Of a DNA stretch of 14,738 nucleotides, positions 14,397 through 14,738 are shown one piece after another (the first letter of the stretch is position 1; the number at the start of each line of letters is the position of its first letter). The notes under the pieces are model-generated. The model was not told the origin of the DNA and made no database searches. It saw only the letters and a list, made by a program, of their open reading frames with translations. Location of the stretch: positions 1 to 14,738 of the forward strand of contig SXIZ01000219.1 of the NCBI GenBank assembly GCA_005779525.1, written 5' to 3'. The translations under genes were made by a program, and so were the position numbers. This DNA is from Methylococcaceae bacterium (GTDB taxonomy: Bacteria; Pseudomonadota; Gammaproteobacteria; Methylococcales; Methylomonadaceae).

Positions 14397-14512
14397 AAAC
14401 GAGCGAATACTTAGTCACTGATGTTACACAGGTCGTTTCTTCAGCATAGAAATAATCATGCTGAGTCGCTACCACGACGTTTTTCTAATCGGGTTCTCGC
14501 ACCCGACGGCGA
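14397..14512. other. Non-coding stretch after the kinase gene
   Basis: No gene is seen. The stretch holds a possible terminator (listed separately) and a small hairpin, CGGGT (14490-14494) with ACCCG (14501-14505). An open frame of 102 codons starting at 14421 covers this stretch and the repeat beyond it. I do not regard it as a gene because its sequence is accounted for by inverted repeats. Confidence 0.6.
14432..14484 (+). terminator. Possible intrinsic terminator of the two-component operon
   Basis: GTCGT (14432-14436) pairs with ACGAC (14474-14478), enclosing a stronger inner stem of TCAGCAT (14441-14447) and ATGCTGA (14458-14464). A run of five T follows at 14480-14484. It begins 35 bases after the kinase stop. 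The outer stem is short and the inner loop is ten bases, so termination strength is uncertain. Confidence 0.4.
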
Positions 14513-14594
14513 AGTACTTTCTTTTGCTCCGCCTCGGCAACTGCTCCCGGCGTTGCTCTACTTTCTGCATCCATGCAGTCGAAAAGAAAGTACT
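14513..14594. repeat. Structured inverted repeat, module A (three-way junction)
   Basis: The outer arms AGTACTTTCTTTT (14513-14525) and AAAAGAAAGTACT (14582-14594) are exact complements over 13 bases. They enclose two smaller hairpins: GCAAC/GTTGC (14537-14541 with 14552-14556), and CTGCAT-CC-ATGCAG (14565-14578). The layout is a closed stem with two internal hairpins. From memory, sequences with runs like AAAGAAAGTA followed by AAAGAAAAGGC are scattered through many gammaproteobacterial genomes and often carry spurious gene calls, so this is probably a dispersed repeat. Confidence 0.65.
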
Positions 14595-14638
14595 CAAAGA
14601 AAAGGCGGCCCGGTTACCGCTGATGTCTTGCGCTCCTC

Positions 14639-14733
14639 GTATTTATCGGGGGGATGGCAAAAAGGGGCGTCCTGCCCCTTTGCCATCGTGCGGCATCCAT
14701 GCCGCACCCCGTTGGGCTATTCCCGATAAATAC
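14639..14733. repeat. Structured inverted repeat, module B (three-way junction)
   Basis: The outer arms GTATTTATCGGG (14639-14650) and CCCGATAAATAC (14722-14733) are exact complements over 12 bases. Inside are two hairpins. ATGGCA...GGGGC (14654-14668) pairs with GCCCC...TGCCAT (14674-14686) with a two-base bulge, and GTGCGGCAT (14688-14696) pairs perfectly with ATGCCGCAC (14699-14707) across a CC loop. The tip CATCCATG is the same as in the second hairpin of module A. Only five bases of the window follow it, so a further part may be cut off. Confidence 0.7.
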
Positions 14734-14738
14734 TGCGG

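Noticed and set aside
14421..14729. A 102-codon open frame at the right edge
   Set aside because: Its bases are almost wholly accounted for by nested inverted repeats, it has no recognisable domain or clear ribosome binding site, and similar frames are common artefacts of dispersed repeats.

Overview
This window most likely comes from a gammaproteobacterial methylotroph or methanotroph, with a Methylococcales-like relative as my best guess. The reasoning is that it combines bacterial genes for tetrahydromethanopterin (H4MPT)-linked C1 metabolism (beta-RFAP synthase, an ATP-grasp protein and methenyl-H4MPT cyclohydrolase) with proton-translocating transhydrogenase (pntAB) and SulP transporters, one of them fused to a beta-carbonic anhydrase. 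Base composition is moderate, in the mid-40s percent G+C by eye. No tRNA, rRNA, CRISPR array, transposase or phage gene was seen.

Layout. (1) Positions 1-2238, minus strand: pntA followed by pntB, which runs off the left edge. (2) Positions 2239-2622: a 384-base intergenic region between divergent genes. It contains two inverted repeats that share one arm, so only one stem can form at a time. (3) Positions 2623-5162, plus strand: a tightly packed run of a response regulator with a GGDEF diguanylate cyclase domain, a predicted nucleotidyltransferase and a HAD-family phosphatase, with overlapping gene ends. (4) Positions 5218-8270, plus strand: the H4MPT genes. These are beta-RFAP synthase (TTG start), then one open frame joining an ATP-grasp protein directly to Mch. 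A long perfect hairpin follows at 8288-8316, between convergent genes. (5) Positions 12169-8354, minus strand: two tandem SulP-STAS transporters; the second carries a C-terminal beta-carbonic anhydrase. (6) Positions 12344-14396, plus strand: an OmpR-type response regulator and its sensor kinase, divergent from the SulP pair. (7) Positions 14397-14738: non-coding DNA rich in inverted repeats, including two modules that each fold as a three-way junction.

How the genes fit together. beta-RFAP synthase commits p-aminobenzoate and PRPP to H4MPT synthesis, and Mch interconverts methenyl- and formyl-H4MPT in formaldehyde oxidation. Transhydrogenase balances the NADH and NADPH pools that C1 oxidation feeds. 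The SulP/carbonic anhydrase pair probably handles bicarbonate and CO2, the end product of C1 oxidation. The divergent two-component system is a plausible regulator of it, by position only. The points most worth a second look are the ATP-grasp/Mch fusion, the apparent non-canonical start of that protein, the SulP-STAS-carbonic anhydrase locus with its own two-component system, the placement of a c-di-GMP enzyme and an archaeal-looking nucleotidyltransferase upstream of C1 cofactor genes, and the structured repeat at the right edge.
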